Part shown: positions 1 through 6,459 of the stretch, one piece after another
Numbering within the stretch: the stretch's first letter is position 1
Layout of the letters: the number at the start of each line of letters is the position of its first letter
NCBI GenBank assembly: GCA_945875195.1
Contig: CAMCJW010000030.1
Coordinates: 1-16,305 of the forward strand
DNA: 16,305 nt
Source: Chitinophaga pinensis
GTDB lineage: Bacteria > Bacteroidota > Bacteroidia > UKL13-3
Direction: 5' to 3'
The notes under the pieces: model-generated
Told to the model about the DNA's origin: nothing
Seen by the model: only the letters and a program-made list of their open reading frames with translations
Databases searched by the model: none
Program-made: the position numbers and the translations under genes

Positions 1-708
1 CTTGAGGCCAAGAAAGTCAAAGATTATAAATTACAAGCAAAAAGGTACGCTTCAATAGCTATTGTTTATTTTGCAACGCATAATTATTTTTTAGGAACTG
101 CCGCACTTGTGGCGGCTGGTGTAGCGACCAAGAATAAGCACTCTGCACAGGAAAATGAATTCGCTTATAATCGTGGTAAAAATTGGTTAAGCAATGCAAA
201 TGATTACTATTTGACTGACTTAGTTGGTGCAAGAGTAAATCAAACCACCCTAAATTGTAAAGTAGTAGCAGATTTACAGTGTAGAGATTTACGTAAAAAC
301 CCAGTGGGTTCTGGTGTTCCAGCAGTAAATGTAAAAGTAAATTATAGTTTTAATACTACAGCTCCTTCTTGTGCAGTTCAGCCAGTCAATATTACCTATG
401 CTAATTACCATTTTATGGGTCACGACAATACTCCATGGAATGGCCCATGCACAGGTTTTGAAACCATCATTCCAACATGGAAAACAACCTATTATTACAA
501 GCCAAATGATGGAATAGTATTAGCGGAATCGGCAAGCAAGAAGATTTTGGTTAATACAAATGTCAATCCTTTAAATACACATGCAATTGTTAGAATGGAT
601 AAAACAAACCATGATCAAATGAAGAATAGTGTTGAAACAAAAAAAGCACTATTGGTTTTGTATGGCGGGGATAAATATGGTCAATTTTTTAAAGTAGATA
701 TTAGATAA
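1..708 (+). CDS. C-terminal part of a possible alpha/beta-hydrolase (lipase-like) protein, 5' end outside window
   Basis: The reading frame is open from base 1 to the TAA at 706-708, so this is the last 235 residues of a longer protein. An in-frame GTG at 109 is only an internal valine. I do not recognise the family with certainty. Two short patches resemble the end of a lipase/esterase fold: YKPNDGIVLAESAS, which has the look of the Asp-bearing loop, and MDKTNHDQMKN, which would carry the catalytic His near the C-terminus. Four cysteines in the middle (LNCKVV, LQCRDL, PSCAVQ, GPCTGF) could form disulfides and fit an exported protein. The nucleophile region would lie upstream and cannot be checked. 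The stop overlaps the next start (TAATG), so the two genes are probably co-transcribed and translationally coupled. The hydrolase assignment is an inference; a plain hypothetical protein is the fallback. Confidence 0.5.
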   Translation, partial: LEAKKVKDYKLQAKRYASIAIVYFATHNYFLGTAALVAAGVATKNKHSAQENEFAYNRGKNWLSNANDYYLTDLVGARVNQTTLNCKVVADLQCRDLRKNPVGSGVPAVNVKVNYSFNTTAPSCAVQPVNITYANYHFMGHDNTPWNGPCTGFETIIPTWKTTYYYKPNDGIVLAESASKKILVNTNVNPLNTHAIVRMDKTNHDQMKNSVETKKALLVLYGGDKYGQFFKVDIR

Positions 709-1964
709 TGAAAAACAAAAACTTACTATACCTAATTATTGGTATATTATTGGTTAATTATTCATGTAAAAGTAAGGAAGAGGTGTTAAAGCCTCTTCCT
801 CTCAATACAAGCAAATTAGTCTTAGATACATTATGGCGATCCTATATAGGTAGTTATAGCAATAATCCTATTCTAAATAGTAATAAAGACATTTTAATGA
901 GTAAGATTTTTGATAACCCTGAAGGTGAAATATTTAAATTATTTGATGGCAGCACAGGGAAGTTAAAATGGGAATGGCATGATTATTTTGATTTCGAGGA
1001 AGGTTTTTTTTCCAGTAGACATATTGTTAAAAATGATATTATCATATTATGTGGTGGAAGGAATACTTATGGACTAAATATATTAACTGGTAAAACCATT
1101 TGGAGAAATCAAATGGCAAATATGTATGGTGAGCAACAAATTTACGAGGACATGGATGGTTATGTTTACCAAGGTTATGTTGATGCAGTTAATAATTATA
1201 AAAGCTATGTCTATAGAACCAAGTATGATGAGGGTAAATGGGAATTAGTATGCACCTATGAGGATAGCTCTAAAACTTATGGTAGAATGTATTCTAACCC
1301 GATTACATTTTCCACAAATGATAAAGGCGAAAAAATGATGATTTATACCATGTACTTGGCATCTAAAACAGATAATACCAAATATAGTTCAAAGATTTTT
1401 GGATACAATATGGTTACCAAGCAATTTGATTGGATTAAAGATTATTCGGATAGGTACTATGAATTGAATGTCTGTAAAATGGGTAGCGCCAATGGAAAGG
1501 TATATACTTTTGCCGTATATGGAGCCAATAGATTTTTAGTTGCCTTTAATGCCAATGATGGAAGCATAGCATGGGAAAAAAAGTTGCCAAATTTTGGTGT
1601 TGGAATATATATGTATAAAAACACAATTATACCTTTATGCAATGGTGGAAATCCAGTAACAGCTTATGATTTAAATACTGGAAATGCAGTTTGGCAACAA
1701 AATTTCAATGCTGATCAATTATCAAATTTAAATTTTGATTTAAGTGATTCCAAAGTATTCAAAAACTATTTGCTCTCAACCCAATGTGACCACCTCCTTG
1801 TCCTCAACCTCGACAACGGCGCCATTGTTTATTTCAAAGACATTTCACTTCCAAACGGCTGCCTACAATTTGGCTTGGAAATAAATGAGGAGAAGCGTTG
1901 TTTCTATGTGCAGGACAGGATGTCGGTTGTTTGTTACAAACTGCCGGACGAGGTAAAATATTAA
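708..1964 (+). CDS. Lipoprotein with PQQ-like beta-propeller repeats
   Basis: The product has 418 residues. The N-terminus has a lysine-containing start, a hydrophobic stretch and then Cys20 (VNYSC), a relaxed lipobox of the kind tolerated in Bacteroidota, so it is probably an envelope-anchored lipoprotein. The body carries repeated propeller-blade signatures of the PQQ-like (quinoprotein/BamB-like) type: FDGSTGKLKWEW, LNILTGKTIWRN, FNANDGSIAWEKKLP, YDLNTGNAVWQQNF and LNLDNGAIVYF. Such propellers can be enzymes, but without a recognisable dehydrogenase motif or haem site this one is more likely a scaffold or binding protein. Its ATG overlaps the stop of the preceding frame by one base, and a beta-barrel gene follows 34 nt downstream, so it sits in an envelope operon. 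The last ~60 codons use more G/C-ending codons than the rest. Family call good, function unknown. Confidence 0.8.
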   Translation: MKNKNLLYLIIGILLVNYSCKSKEEVLKPLPLNTSKLVLDTLWRSYIGSYSNNPILNSNKDILMSKIFDNPEGEIFKLFDGSTGKLKWEWHDYFDFEEGFFSSRHIVKNDIIILCGGRNTYGLNILTGKTIWRNQMANMYGEQQIYEDMDGYVYQGYVDAVNNYKSYVYRTKYDEGKWELVCTYEDSSKTYGRMYSNPITFSTNDKGEKMMIYTMYLASKTDNTKYSSKIFGYNMVTKQFDWIKDYSDRYYELNVCKMGSANGKVYTFAVYGANRFLVAFNANDGSIAWEKKLPNFGVGIYMYKNTIIPLCNGGNPVTAYDLNTGNAVWQQNFNADQLSNLNFDLSDSKVFKNYLLSTQCDHLLVLNLDNGAIVYFKDISLPNGCLQFGLEINEEKRCFYVQDRMSVVCYKLPDEVKY

Positions 1965-1998
1965 ACTATGTCATTATAAAACCCAAATAAAAATAACT

Positions 1999-2793
1999 AT
2001 GAAGCCTACAAAATTCCGTTTACTAACTTTGATTTTTATCTTTACTATTTCAGCAAATGCGCAGGTAAAGGTCACCAATATTTTAGGTGTGTCACCTAGT
2101 TTAACCCATACTTTTAATGCCTCCAATTCCCCATTTTCCTTAGTTTTGGATAGGAGCTATTTGGTTGATGATGGCGATTATGTTTATTATAATAAACTTT
2201 TGAAAGCTCCTGATTTTACAAGCTACCAAATTCCAATAAGCTTTTCAAAGGAACAGTCAAATAATTTCTTTCTAAATTTTACTGCCGGTTTCGGACAAGA
2301 TTATTATTCCTCAACCTTAACTTATATAGCCGTTGATATGACTGATTTTTCTTCCGAATACCATTATATTAAGGAAGAGGTGAATGCCTTTAATATATTT
2401 GGTCAATTAAGTATTGGAAAGGCAATTTATTTTATGCCTGAAAAAAAGTTAATGGCTATGCCTTGTTTGGGTGGCTTTTGGGGCTTGTATGAATATGAAA
2501 GAACTTTATCGTCTGATGATAAATTTCTTTTCTTTAACAACAGTGAATCAAGTGTTGGCTATAAATCTATTGCTGGTATTAATTTGGACTTATCCATTAA
2601 TTATCAGATGACCAAGCACTTTGGGTTAGGTTTAAATTTCAATGATATTGTTAGGTTTTACAACCTAGAATTAAAAAAAGAATACACCATTGGAGAGCCT
2701 CAAAAAAGTAGCCAAATGGAACTCAATTTAAATTTTGCACCTCGCATTAGTCTGCTTTATTATTTTAAATCAAAAGCAGGGATATTCTATTAG
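1999..2793 (+). CDS. Outer-membrane beta-barrel protein, tandem paralogue 1
   Basis: The product has 264 residues and begins with a classical signal peptide (basic MKPTKFR, hydrophobic core, cleavage ANA|Q after residue 21). The mature part alternates polar and hydrophobic/aromatic residues and ends in the strand SLLYYFKSKAGIFY, as expected for an outer-membrane barrel of the Bacteroidota OmpW/PorT-like size class. It matches the next gene along its whole length; shared anchors include the YxIPISFS, EEV, IGKA(I/V)(Y/F)F, HFG(L/F)G(L/V)NFND and YFKS patches. The A-rich leader AAATAAAAATAACT before the ATG is typical of this phylum, with no strong Shine-Dalgarno. It lies 34 nt downstream of the propeller lipoprotein and is probably in the same transcript. 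No ligand or transport role can be read from the sequence. Confidence 0.8.
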   Translation: MKPTKFRLLTLIFIFTISANAQVKVTNILGVSPSLTHTFNASNSPFSLVLDRSYLVDDGDYVYYNKLLKAPDFTSYQIPISFSKEQSNNFFLNFTAGFGQDYYSSTLTYIAVDMTDFSSEYHYIKEEVNAFNIFGQLSIGKAIYFMPEKKLMAMPCLGGFWGLYEYERTLSSDDKFLFFNNSESSVGYKSIAGINLDLSINYQMTKHFGLGLNFNDIVRFYNLELKKEYTIGEPQKSSQMELNLNFAPRISLLYYFKSKAGIFY

Positions 2794-2847
2794 TTCTTTT
2801 TGTCCTATTTATTTTATAATCTAAACCAAGCTCAAATTCTATTAACT

Positions 2848-3627
2848 ATGAAGCTCTTAAAAATTTATGTATTGACCTTTTTTATGATTGTGACAGCAAG
2901 TGTTTTTGCACAAGAAAAGGCAATCAATTTCTTTTCATTTTCATCAAGTTTCACACGTTCGTATGATGCCTCCAATTTGTCATTTCCAATTCTTGTGGAT
3001 ATGGATTATAAAAAACCTTCTACCTTAATATCTATGGAGGTAATGAGCGAGCCTACCTACTCTAAATACATGATACCAATTTCTTTTTCTTCAGAAATAT
3101 CTAATGGCCTTTACCTGAACTATGTTATAGGTTTTGGTTCAGAAAAATACGCTGCCCAATTGGATTATTATAAGAAGCCCAATGGCAATGATCCAGGGTC
3201 ATTTGAGTTTGTTTCGGAGGAAGTTAAAAGTCGAAATTCTTTATTTGCTTTTAACATAGGCAAAGCTGTGTTTTTCACCAGCCAAAAGAGGATAATGGTC
3301 ATGCCATTTATGGGGGTATTTGGCAATTTCCATGAGTACAATAGAATAGTAAATCAATCTAATAGCATTTATCCACCATCAGATACAAAAGGGCAGGTAA
3401 ACAATCTTGGAGCCAATGTTGGAGTTGCATTTAATTTCCAATTATCCAATCATTTTGGTTTCGGAGTAAATTTTAATGACGTAATTAAATACACTTCTCA
3501 AAATACAGTAGTTAGCTATCCCCCAAAAGATGAAACTACTAATAAATTTGAATTTAACTTCAATTTGGTCCCTCAGTTGAATTTGCTATTTTATTTTAAA
3601 TCAAGTCCAATACTAAAAAAGAAGTAA
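2848..3627 (+). CDS. Outer-membrane beta-barrel protein, tandem paralogue 2
   Basis: The product has 259 residues from the ATG at 2848. A TTG in the same frame at 2800 would add 16 residues ahead of an otherwise perfect signal peptide, so I reject it. The signal peptide is MKLLKIYVL...SVFA|Q, cleaved after residue 21 at the same position as in the preceding protein. The mature chain is aligned end to end with that neighbour: ASN(S/L), IPISFS, GFG, EEV, IGKA, HFGFGVNFND and a final (L/Y)(F/Y)YFKS strand. Both starts sit in the same ..AACT-ATG-AAG context, so the copies probably arose by local gene duplication and then diverged. The gap to the first copy is 54 nt. miaE converges on it with 11 nt between the stops. 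Function unknown. Confidence 0.8.
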   Translation: MKLLKIYVLTFFMIVTASVFAQEKAINFFSFSSSFTRSYDASNLSFPILVDMDYKKPSTLISMEVMSEPTYSKYMIPISFSSEISNGLYLNYVIGFGSEKYAAQLDYYKKPNGNDPGSFEFVSEEVKSRNSLFAFNIGKAVFFTSQKRIMVMPFMGVFGNFHEYNRIVNQSNSIYPPSDTKGQVNNLGANVGVAFNFQLSNHFGFGVNFNDVIKYTSQNTVVSYPPKDETTNKFEFNFNLVPQLNLLFYFKSSPILKKK

Positions 3628-3638
3628 TGAATAATCCA

Positions 3639-4220
3639 CTACCCATGTATCGTTTCCTTATTCCCGTAATTTACAATAATAGCGTTTTCAAAAGCTAGCC
3701 ATTCTTTCCAGCGTTTGTCTACATCTATGCCTACGCCGTATTTTTTGGCATAACCCAAGAAGGTAGTATAATGTCCGGCTTCGCTCACCATGAGGTCGTG
3801 GTAAAATTTAGCCAGTTCTTTGTCTGCTATGTTTTGCGAAAGTACCCTAAAACGCTCGCAGCTGCGGGCTTCAATCATGGCCGAAAACAACAAGCGCTCC
3901 ACAAAAGAGGAGATTCTGCTGCCGCCTTTTTCCATGAACTTATACAACTCGTTTACATAATCGTCTTTGCGCTCCCTACCCAATTTTAAGCCCTTTTTCT
4001 TGATCATTTCATGCACTTGGTTAAAATGCTCAATCTCCTCTTTGGCAATGGCCAATAGATCTGTTACCAAATCTTGGTGCTCAGAGTTAATGGTAATGAT
4101 AGAAATGGCATTGCTTGCTGCCTTTTGCTCGCACCAAGCATGGTCGGTTAAGATCTCTTCAATGTTTGTTTCTACTATATTTACCCAGCGCGGATCGGTT
4201 GCTAATTTTAAGCCTAACAT
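3639..4220 (-). CDS. miaE: tRNA-(ms2io6A)-hydroxylase MiaE, diiron enzyme
   Basis: The 193-residue product fits MiaE, which hydroxylates the isopentenyl side chain of 2-methylthio-N6-isopentenyladenosine at position 37 of tRNAs, after MiaA and MiaB have acted. It is a cytosolic ferritin-like four-helix protein. The six expected diiron ligands can be placed: Glu31 in DHAWCEQKA, Glu62 and His65 in KEEIEHF, Glu117 in IEARSCERF, and Glu147 and His150 in SEAGHYTTF. The EX2H pairs have the correct order and spacing for the family and the length is full. The start is the ATG at 4218-4220; the upstream region is shared with the divergent glycosyltransferase gene, and a near-consensus box TACTTTCG lies about 20 nt ahead. 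Neither miaA nor miaB is in the window. Confident. Confidence 0.93.
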   Translation of the reverse strand: MLGLKLATDPRWVNIVETNIEEILTDHAWCEQKAASNAISIITINSEHQDLVTDLLAIAKEEIEHFNQVHEMIKKKGLKLGRERKDDYVNELYKFMEKGGSRISSFVERLLFSAMIEARSCERFRVLSQNIADKELAKFYHDLMVSEAGHYTTFLGYAKKYGVGIDVDKRWKEWLAFENAIIVNYGNKETIHG

Positions 4221-4283
4221 GTTTGTAGTTTTTGACTGCGAAAGTACCTGATTTTAGCGTTTTCTACAATGGCTTAATTTGAT

Positions 4284-4291
4284 TTAATTTG
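4284..4291 (+). promoter_or_regulatory. Putative -7 promoter box (TTAATTTG) of the glycosyltransferase gene
   Basis: The 8-mer matches the Bacteroidota -7 consensus TAnnTTTG with one mismatch and ends only 4 nt before the ATG at 4296. It lies in the 75-bp divergent gap between miaE and the glycosyltransferase. I do not see a convincing -33 TTG at a fixed spacing. If used, the mRNA would be leaderless or nearly so, or start at the downstream ATG at 4305. Confidence 0.35.
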
Positions 4292-4295
4292 CAGC

Positions 4296-5540
4296 ATGCA
4301 CAAAATGCGGAAGCTGTTAATTATTGGTTATGTTTGGCCTGAACCAAATTCCTCTGCTGCAGGTAGCAGGATGTTGCAGCTCATTTTGTTATTTAAAGAA
4401 TGGGGTTGGGATATTGCTTTTGCAAGCTGTGCTGCCGATAGTGAATTTGCCATCAACCTAGCAGAAATAGGCGTTAGCAAACATGCTATTCAACTAAACC
4501 ATCCTAGTTTTGATGCTTTTATCAAAGATCTAAATCCTCAATTGGTGCTGTTCGATCGCTTTTTAATGGAAGAACAATTTGGCTGGCGGGTGGCAGAGGT
4601 TTGTCCGGATGCCATACGTTTACTAGATACCGAAGATTTACATTCATTGCGCAATGCCAGGCAATTGGCCTACAAGAAAAATGGAGAATTGAGCAAAACA
4701 GATTTGTATGCAGACATGGCCAAACGCGAAGTGGCTAGCATTTTGCGCTGCGATTGCTCCCTCATCATTTCGGAATTTGAGATGGATTTATTGGTTCAAA
4801 CCTATGGTATCAACCCAAGTATTTTGCTCTATTATCCAATTCTTTTTAACGAAGCTTCATTGGTTCAAACCGAAACATTACCCAGCTATGAAGAGCGCAG
4901 CAATTTTATGTTTATGGGCAATTTTTTGCACGAACCAAATTGGGCGGCAGTAAAATATTTAAAGGAAATTATATGGCCCATTATTCGAAGTAAATTACCT
5001 CAAGCCAAATTAGAAATCTACGGCGCATACCCTTCGCAAAAAGTGGAGCAATTGCATCAAGCAAAAGACGGCTTCCACATTATGGGTAGGGCAGAGGAAG
5101 CATTGCCAATTTTTAAAAAAGCAAGAGTATGTATTGCCCCCATATTGTTTGGCGCAGGCTTAAAAGGAAAGTTACTCGATGCCATGGTAAGCGGAACGCC
5201 TACAATTACCACCACTATGGGTGCAGAAGGCATCAATGGCACTCTACCTTGGTCGGGATTTATTGAAGATGATGCGATAATTTTTGCAGAAAAAGCAATA
5301 GAATTATATACCAATAAAACACAATGGCAAACTGCACAAAAAAATGGTTTTACCATCCTCCAAACACGTTTTCAAAAAGCTCGGTTTGAACCCATATTGT
5401 TAGCTAAAATTACCCAACTAGAAGCAAACCTCCCCAATCACCGCAACACAAACTTCATAGGATCAATATTACACCACCAAACCTTACTCAGTACAAAATA
5501 CATGAGCAAGTGGATTGAGGGGAAATCCAAAAAAAACTAA
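4296..5540 (+). CDS. GT4-type (GT-B fold) glycosyltransferase
   Basis: The product has 414 residues with the two-lobed layout of GT-B enzymes. The N-lobe starts with LLIIGYVWPEPNSSAAGSR, a Rossmann strand followed by the acceptor-side loop. The C-lobe starts near FMGNF (residues 206-210) and carries the nucleotide-sugar site GAGLKGKLLDAMVSG (from residue 286) followed by TPTITTTMGAEGI. This form of the donor motif has Gly-Ala-Gly-Leu-Lys where textbook GT4 enzymes have E-G-x-G-L-P, as seen in a GT4 subset that acts on surface glycans; donor and acceptor cannot be told. There is no signal peptide, so it is cytosolic or membrane-peripheral. A second ATG at 4305 (MRKLLIIG) is an equally plausible start. 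It stands alone rather than in a polysaccharide cluster. Family confident, specificity unknown. Confidence 0.85.
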   Translation: MHKMRKLLIIGYVWPEPNSSAAGSRMLQLILLFKEWGWDIAFASCAADSEFAINLAEIGVSKHAIQLNHPSFDAFIKDLNPQLVLFDRFLMEEQFGWRVAEVCPDAIRLLDTEDLHSLRNARQLAYKKNGELSKTDLYADMAKREVASILRCDCSLIISEFEMDLLVQTYGINPSILLYYPILFNEASLVQTETLPSYEERSNFMFMGNFLHEPNWAAVKYLKEIIWPIIRSKLPQAKLEIYGAYPSQKVEQLHQAKDGFHIMGRAEEALPIFKKARVCIAPILFGAGLKGKLLDAMVSGTPTITTTMGAEGINGTLPWSGFIEDDAIIFAEKAIELYTNKTQWQTAQKNGFTILQTRFQKARFEPILLAKITQLEANLPNHRNTNFIGSILHHQTLLSTKYMSKWIEGKSKKN

Positions 5541-5560
5541 ATCGCCTTTTCCTATTACCC

Positions 5561-5706
5561 GGTGGCTGAGCCTGTCGAAGCCTGCTTCAATTTGAGCGAT
5601 AATTATGCTAAGAAACAAAATCTCATTACGCCCGGACCGCACTTCGACAAGCTCAGTGACCGCACTTCGACAAGCTCAGTGACCGCACTTCGACAAGCTC
5701 AGTGAC
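5561..5706. repeat. TTCGACA(A/G)GCTCA-type repeats: three perfect 23-bp tandem units plus one inverted copy
   Basis: The unit CGCACTTCGACAAGCTCAGTGAC occurs three times without a mismatch at 5638-5660, 5661-5683 and 5684-5706. A diverged copy in the opposite orientation lies at 5561-5582 (GGTGGCTGAGCCTGTCGAAG...), so transcripts could fold into a long stem with a loop of about 55 nt. Related copies recur at 7330-7380. No gene lies in 5541-5763. The core resembles widespread REP-like intergenic repeats; that link is from memory. It lies downstream of both flanking genes, where a terminator role is possible. Confidence 0.85.
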
Positions 5707-5740
5707 CGCGGTTGAAAGGCAGAAATCTCAATCTATAGGC

Positions 5741-5778
5741 AGCTAGCTGCTAGAAGCCAGAAGCTAGCTGCTAGAAGC
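5741..5778. repeat. 17-bp direct repeat AGCTAGCTGCTAGAAGC, two copies, 21-bp period
   Basis: The perfect copies are at 5741-5757 and 5762-5778, separated by CAGA. Each contains the palindrome AGCTAGCT. The second copy lies inside the 3' end of the SET-domain gene and encodes its last residues and its TAG stop. Confidence 0.85.
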
Positions 5779-6192
5779 TTCCTCTCCCCAATACCGCTTC
5801 CCATAACTGCAAAATATTTCCTCACCAATTTTTATTTTTTTTGTAGCTATCAAGCAAATTTCAGATTGCTCATTCAAGCTAATTTTAGCATTGTTTTTAA
5901 AAGTATTTAAACTGCCATTTGCATCATTGGCATATTTGGCAAAACAATCAGTATTGGCCGAATCCATTATGCCTCCATTTAAGAGGCTTATAAAATACTG
6001 ATTCTTGCCAAGCAAGGCCCTGGCGTTGGCTTCTAGATTGCTCAATGATTCACCTTTAAATAAGGCAATAACCTCATCCTTATAGATAGTAATAGCAGTA
6101 TGCAATCCCATTCCAGATGCTGGAATTTGCGATGCAATTACATACAAATAATCTTCTTCTAATGCCTCAATATTTTGAGGGTTATTGCTCAT
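5764..6192 (-). CDS. Small SET-domain protein (putative protein-lysine methyltransferase)
   Basis: The product has 142 residues and is essentially one SET domain, the fold of S-adenosylmethionine-dependent protein-lysine methyltransferases. Visible motifs in order are: ASGMGLHTA (residues 25-33, the GxG SAM loop); YKDEVIALFKGE (37-48); DSANTDCFAKYANDAN (77-92, the counterpart of the R-F-x-N-H-xx-x-P-N SAM/pseudoknot motif, here with Asn89-Asp90 in place of Asn-His); and IATKKIKIGEEIFCSYGKRYW (115-135), which has the GEE..x..YG motif with the catalytic-type Tyr130. I chose the ATG at 6192 because AAAGGAG lies 6 nt upstream; the TTG at 6213 would add MKRKELI. The substrate is unknown and could be a ribosomal or DNA-binding protein. 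It has no signal peptide. The gene is enclosed by repeats on both sides, and its C-terminal EASSS comes from a repeat. Family fairly sure; activity not proven. Confidence 0.78.
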   Translation of the reverse strand: MSNNPQNIEALEEDYLYVIASQIPASGMGLHTAITIYKDEVIALFKGESLSNLEANARALLGKNQYFISLLNGGIMDSANTDCFAKYANDANGSLNTFKNNAKISLNEQSEICLIATKKIKIGEEIFCSYGKRYWGEEASSS

Positions 6193-6216
6193 TATTAACT
6201 CCTTTCTTTTCAAACC

Positions 6217-6368
6217 CCAGCCTAAAGGCTGGTGTTGGTGGAGTGTCTCTTCATCATGCCCCCAGCCTAAAGGCTGGTGTTGGTGGAGTGTCTCCTCATC
6301 ATGTCCCTAGCCTAAAGGCTAGGGTTGGTGGGGTGCACTCCTCATCATGTTCCCAGCCTAAAGGCTGG
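6217..6368. repeat. Four-copy array of hairpin repeats (CCAGCC-TAAA-GGCTGG), 45-46 bp period
   Basis: Hairpins lie at 6217-6232, 6262-6277, 6305-6324 and 6353-6368, each with a TAAA loop. The loops start at 6223, 6268, 6313 and 6359. The intervening sequence is also repeated (TGTTGGTGGAGTGTCTC.TCATCATG). Copy 3 has the stem CCCTAGCC/GGCTAGGG, where a C-to-T change is matched by the paired G-to-A, keeping the hairpin. The array fills the gap between the FGE-fold gene and the SET gene, both on the minus strand, so it would be transcribed if they are co-transcribed. It is not a CRISPR array because the spacers are copies of each other. It resembles REP-like elements of Bacteroidota. Confidence 0.9.
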
Positions 6369-6394
6369 TGTTGGTATGGTGACCTTATCATCAT

Positions 6395-6455
6395 CTCCCT
6401 TTCTCCCCCATCTCCCTTTCTCTTTCTCTTTCCCTTTCCCTTTCTTCTCTTCTCC
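6395..6455. repeat. Polypyrimidine/polypurine tract with a mirror repeat
   Basis: Sixty-one bases are pyrimidines on the plus strand except one A at 6410; 6411-6455 is an uninterrupted 45-base run. Inside it 6413-6435 reads the same in both directions (mirror symmetry around CTTTC), a layout able to form intramolecular triplex (H-DNA). On the mRNA sense of the flanking minus-strand genes it is a pure A/G tract starting right after the stop codon of the FGE-fold gene. Confidence 0.85.
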
Positions 6456-6459
6456 ACAT

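Noticed and set aside
109..708. A complete gene beginning at the GTG at 109
   Set aside because: The frame is open upstream to base 1 without a stop, and the sequence before 109 reads as protein, so the gene is a 5'-truncated fragment by window edge.
2800..2847. TTG start adding 16 residues to the second barrel protein
   Set aside because: The ATG at 2848 begins a perfect signal peptide with the same context as the paralogue's start; the extension would bury it.
3771..4251. Plus-strand frames opposite miaE
   Set aside because: They are antisense shadows of a gene with clear diiron motifs and have no protein-like features.
6193..6213. TTG start of the SET protein (adding MKRKELI)
   Set aside because: The added codons overlap the AAAGGAG Shine-Dalgarno that serves the ATG at 6192.
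6217..6368. CRISPR array
   Set aside because: Only four units, the segments between hairpins are copies of each other rather than unique spacers, and no cas genes are present.
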